From Himantopus leucocephalus (taxonomy: Eukaryota > Chordata > Aves > Charadriiformes > Recurvirostridae): DNA of 64,000 nucleotides. The stretch lies in the NCBI GenBank assembly GCA_003993805.1, contig RSEF01000001.1:74229396-74293395 (forward strand). The letters are read 5' to 3'. A program made the position numbers and the translations under genes. Numbering within the stretch: the first letter of the stretch is position 1; each line of letters starts with the position of its first letter. The notes under the pieces are model-generated. The model ran no database searches. It had not been told where the DNA came from and saw nothing but the letters and a program-made list of their open reading frames with translations. Below are positions 62,002 to 64,000 of this stretch, piece after piece.

Positions 62002-64000
62002 CTGGGGAGACAGGAGAAACCACATGAACAGGTATGATTGCTAAGCCAACAGACCCGTCCACGTCAAACGGGCTGCTGCCTCCCCACAGGGTTTATCTAG
62101 AAAGCCTGGGAAAGAGTCAAAGTTGCGTGTTTTAAACGTGTTGAGAGCACCCAGTTTCCCTTCACAGTCACCTCGTGATATTAATAGGCACAAGATACTT
62201 GCAGTGATCAAGAGCTCAGCAAGGGTAGAAAAATACTGGGTATTTTTGTGGAAAACAAGCTTGACCAGAGTTACAATAATGTAGATTACCCAGAGCTAGG
62301 GATTTTGAAAGGAATATTAAATTCTCTTCCTTCAGGGCACAGACAAGCCCCAAACTTAGAGGATTAGAGAGAGATCTTCTCTTTGGGTCGGGTGTTCAAA
62401 GGACTGTCAGTGGCTAGGCTTTGTATCTTCTCTGAACACTTTTTGCTGGCTACTGTCTTAGAAAAGATGCTAGAGCAGATGGGACAATCCACATTTTTGT
62501 TTCTGAAACCAGGGGCACCGTTTCTTCAAAACTTCAGGCACTGAAATGCACCGAGACAAAGGGTGGGCTCTGTCACACCTAACTTTAACTGATCATTCAA
62601 CCACATTTTTTGTCAGTGGAGAGAAGCAGGTATTTGCAAGGGGTAAATCACCTGGTTGCCCTTAATCTAATTACAAGCTGTGGGTCATTTGGCCGCTTTT
62701 AGCTATCCCCCTTTTCTCTATCTTTCTCGTTAAGTGAGTTCCCCTGTTAGCTGTCTTGACCCAAATGATGAAAAAAAAAAAAGATAGAAAAGATAGTTTT
62801 CAATTCACCCAGAGTGTCATCAGTTGGTAATAAACCACCAGCAAAGGCAACAATTATAAAAGATTTGGATATATCTGCAGCAAGCTATAATCTTCTTTCT
62901 TAAAAAGAAAGAAAAACAACACTTCCACATAGCAGACAGGCTTCAGCTCTGGGTAATCAGCCTCCTGTCAGCTGTAGTGAAGACCGGCAGCATTGCCCTT
63001 AGCGCCGTCTGATAGATAAACCTTTAAATCTGGATATAAGGGCCAAGTGTGGGCCTGAGGTAACCTCTGTTGCTCAGAGTGGTAGAAGACTTTTCTCCAG
63101 GCGCACATGAGAAGTAGGACTGTGCCTAGATCAAATGGTAAGTCCTATTTTGGTCCTTTTGTGCTAGATGAAGTACAAAATATAACCTTTTCTCTATGGT
63201 CCAGGCGTGACACTAGAGAAGGGTTATGGCTGCTGCGTCATGCTGCCGTCTCTGGTCTCTTTGTGCATCCCTGGGCAAGAGTGGCTTTCTCTGTGCTGGG
63301 GTGGGAGTAGGAGCAAAGCCAGGGAGAGCGCTGCATGTGGTTGTGTGTCTGAAACTGAAATTGGGGCTGAGTTTCAGAAGGGGGTTGTGGCCTGTGCTGG
63401 TGATCACCCTCATGTGAGAAAGATGTGGAGTAAAAAGTGGGCAGGAAGGACTGTCCAGTTTGAACTCTTGGTGAGTGGTGATCCCTAAGAAGGGGTCAGC
63501 TTGGGGCAGGAAAGTGCTTTTGGGTTGTTGGTTTTTTTGATAGCTTAAAGCATGCAATTCTTGGGGTTTCCAACAGTAAAGTTATTGTGGTTAGGAAGCT
63601 GCTTTACAAAGCCTGTATTTCTTGCTGTGGAAGGTAGAAGTTAAAAGATTCTAGGAGATAAAAGTAGAAGTCTAGAGAGCTGGTAAGGACTCTAAGGCAG
63701 TGTGTAGGGGTTCAGGACTTCTTAAGCATTACTGTCTGGGGCAAAATAGAGGTATCTTGCGTTTTGGGGAAAGGAGTCCAGCAAAAGGTCTGATCTAAGG
63801 AACACATCTTAAAAACCTAGATTTAGGTACCACCCACTCTCAGCTGGCTTAACAGCATATGATCCTGTTGCAACAGAGTGGTACCCATACCAAGAGGTCC
63901 GAGGTTTGAGATTTGACCCCTTTCGTGTGTTTTCCTCCTCGTTCCTGAACAGTCAGCCCTCCTCCCTGCAGCGTCACAAGGCTGGGCATTGATAGTTTAT
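62002..64000 (-). other. NINJ2 upstream intron (inferred), no gene seen
   Basis: The sequence lies 5' of the NINJ2 exon on its own strand. It should be intron leading to the first coding exon, which is far upstream in human. I found no convincing short exon with a start codon ending in phase 0, and no recognisable repeat. Confidence 0.5.

Overview
This is nuclear DNA of a land vertebrate, almost certainly a bird. It carries several CR1 LINE fragments of avian type, including 3' ends with the typical ATTCTATG/ATTCTGTG tails. Splice-bounded coding exons are separated by compact introns, and the base composition is mixed with some GC-rich stretches. Two protein-coding genes can be read with confidence, arranged tail to tail. 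B4GALNT3 (beta-1,4-N-acetylgalactosaminyltransferase 3) lies on the + strand and NINJ2 (ninjurin 2) on the - strand. The same convergent pair sits on human chromosome 12p13.33, so synteny supports both names.

Layout. Positions 1-29,792 hold no recognisable coding exon. They are interpreted as intron 1 and/or 5' flank of B4GALNT3, with a CpG-rich patch near 0.4-1.15 kb, three CR1 fragments, a homopolymer-flanked assembly gap and a probable false duplication around a single N. B4GALNT3 coding exons run from 29,793 to 53,312. Nineteen exons join in one uninterrupted frame of 1,012 residues plus stop, and every intron has a GT donor and AG acceptor. The exon carrying the start codon and signal anchor was not found. 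The order of parts is stem, PA14-like module, a long linker (exon 14, with an acidic run), then a C-terminal CHGN/GT7-type catalytic domain with a D-x-H motif and WGGEDWE. A 3' UTR follows, with a canonical AATAAA at 54,524 and a weaker distal candidate at 56,675. From about 54.5 to 60.1 kb is intergenic DNA with a 100-N gap and a second probable false duplication. NINJ2 occupies 62,001-60,245 on the - strand as its last two coding exons, with an AATAAA 120 bases beyond the stop codon. Its first coding exon must lie at higher coordinates, probably outside the window.

How the genes relate. The enzyme is a Golgi glycosyltransferase that makes LacdiNAc (GalNAc-beta-1,4-GlcNAc) on glycoproteins. 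NINJ2 is a small two-pass plasma-membrane adhesion protein. They are neighbours by conserved synteny and nothing here suggests a shared pathway. I found no RNA gene, CRISPR array, bacterial feature or convincing new biological system. The points most worth a second look are assembly artefacts, the missing first exon, a long bird linker exon, a tandem splice donor, an N-glycosylation sequon in NINJ2, and a decayed ancient CR1 in intron 14.
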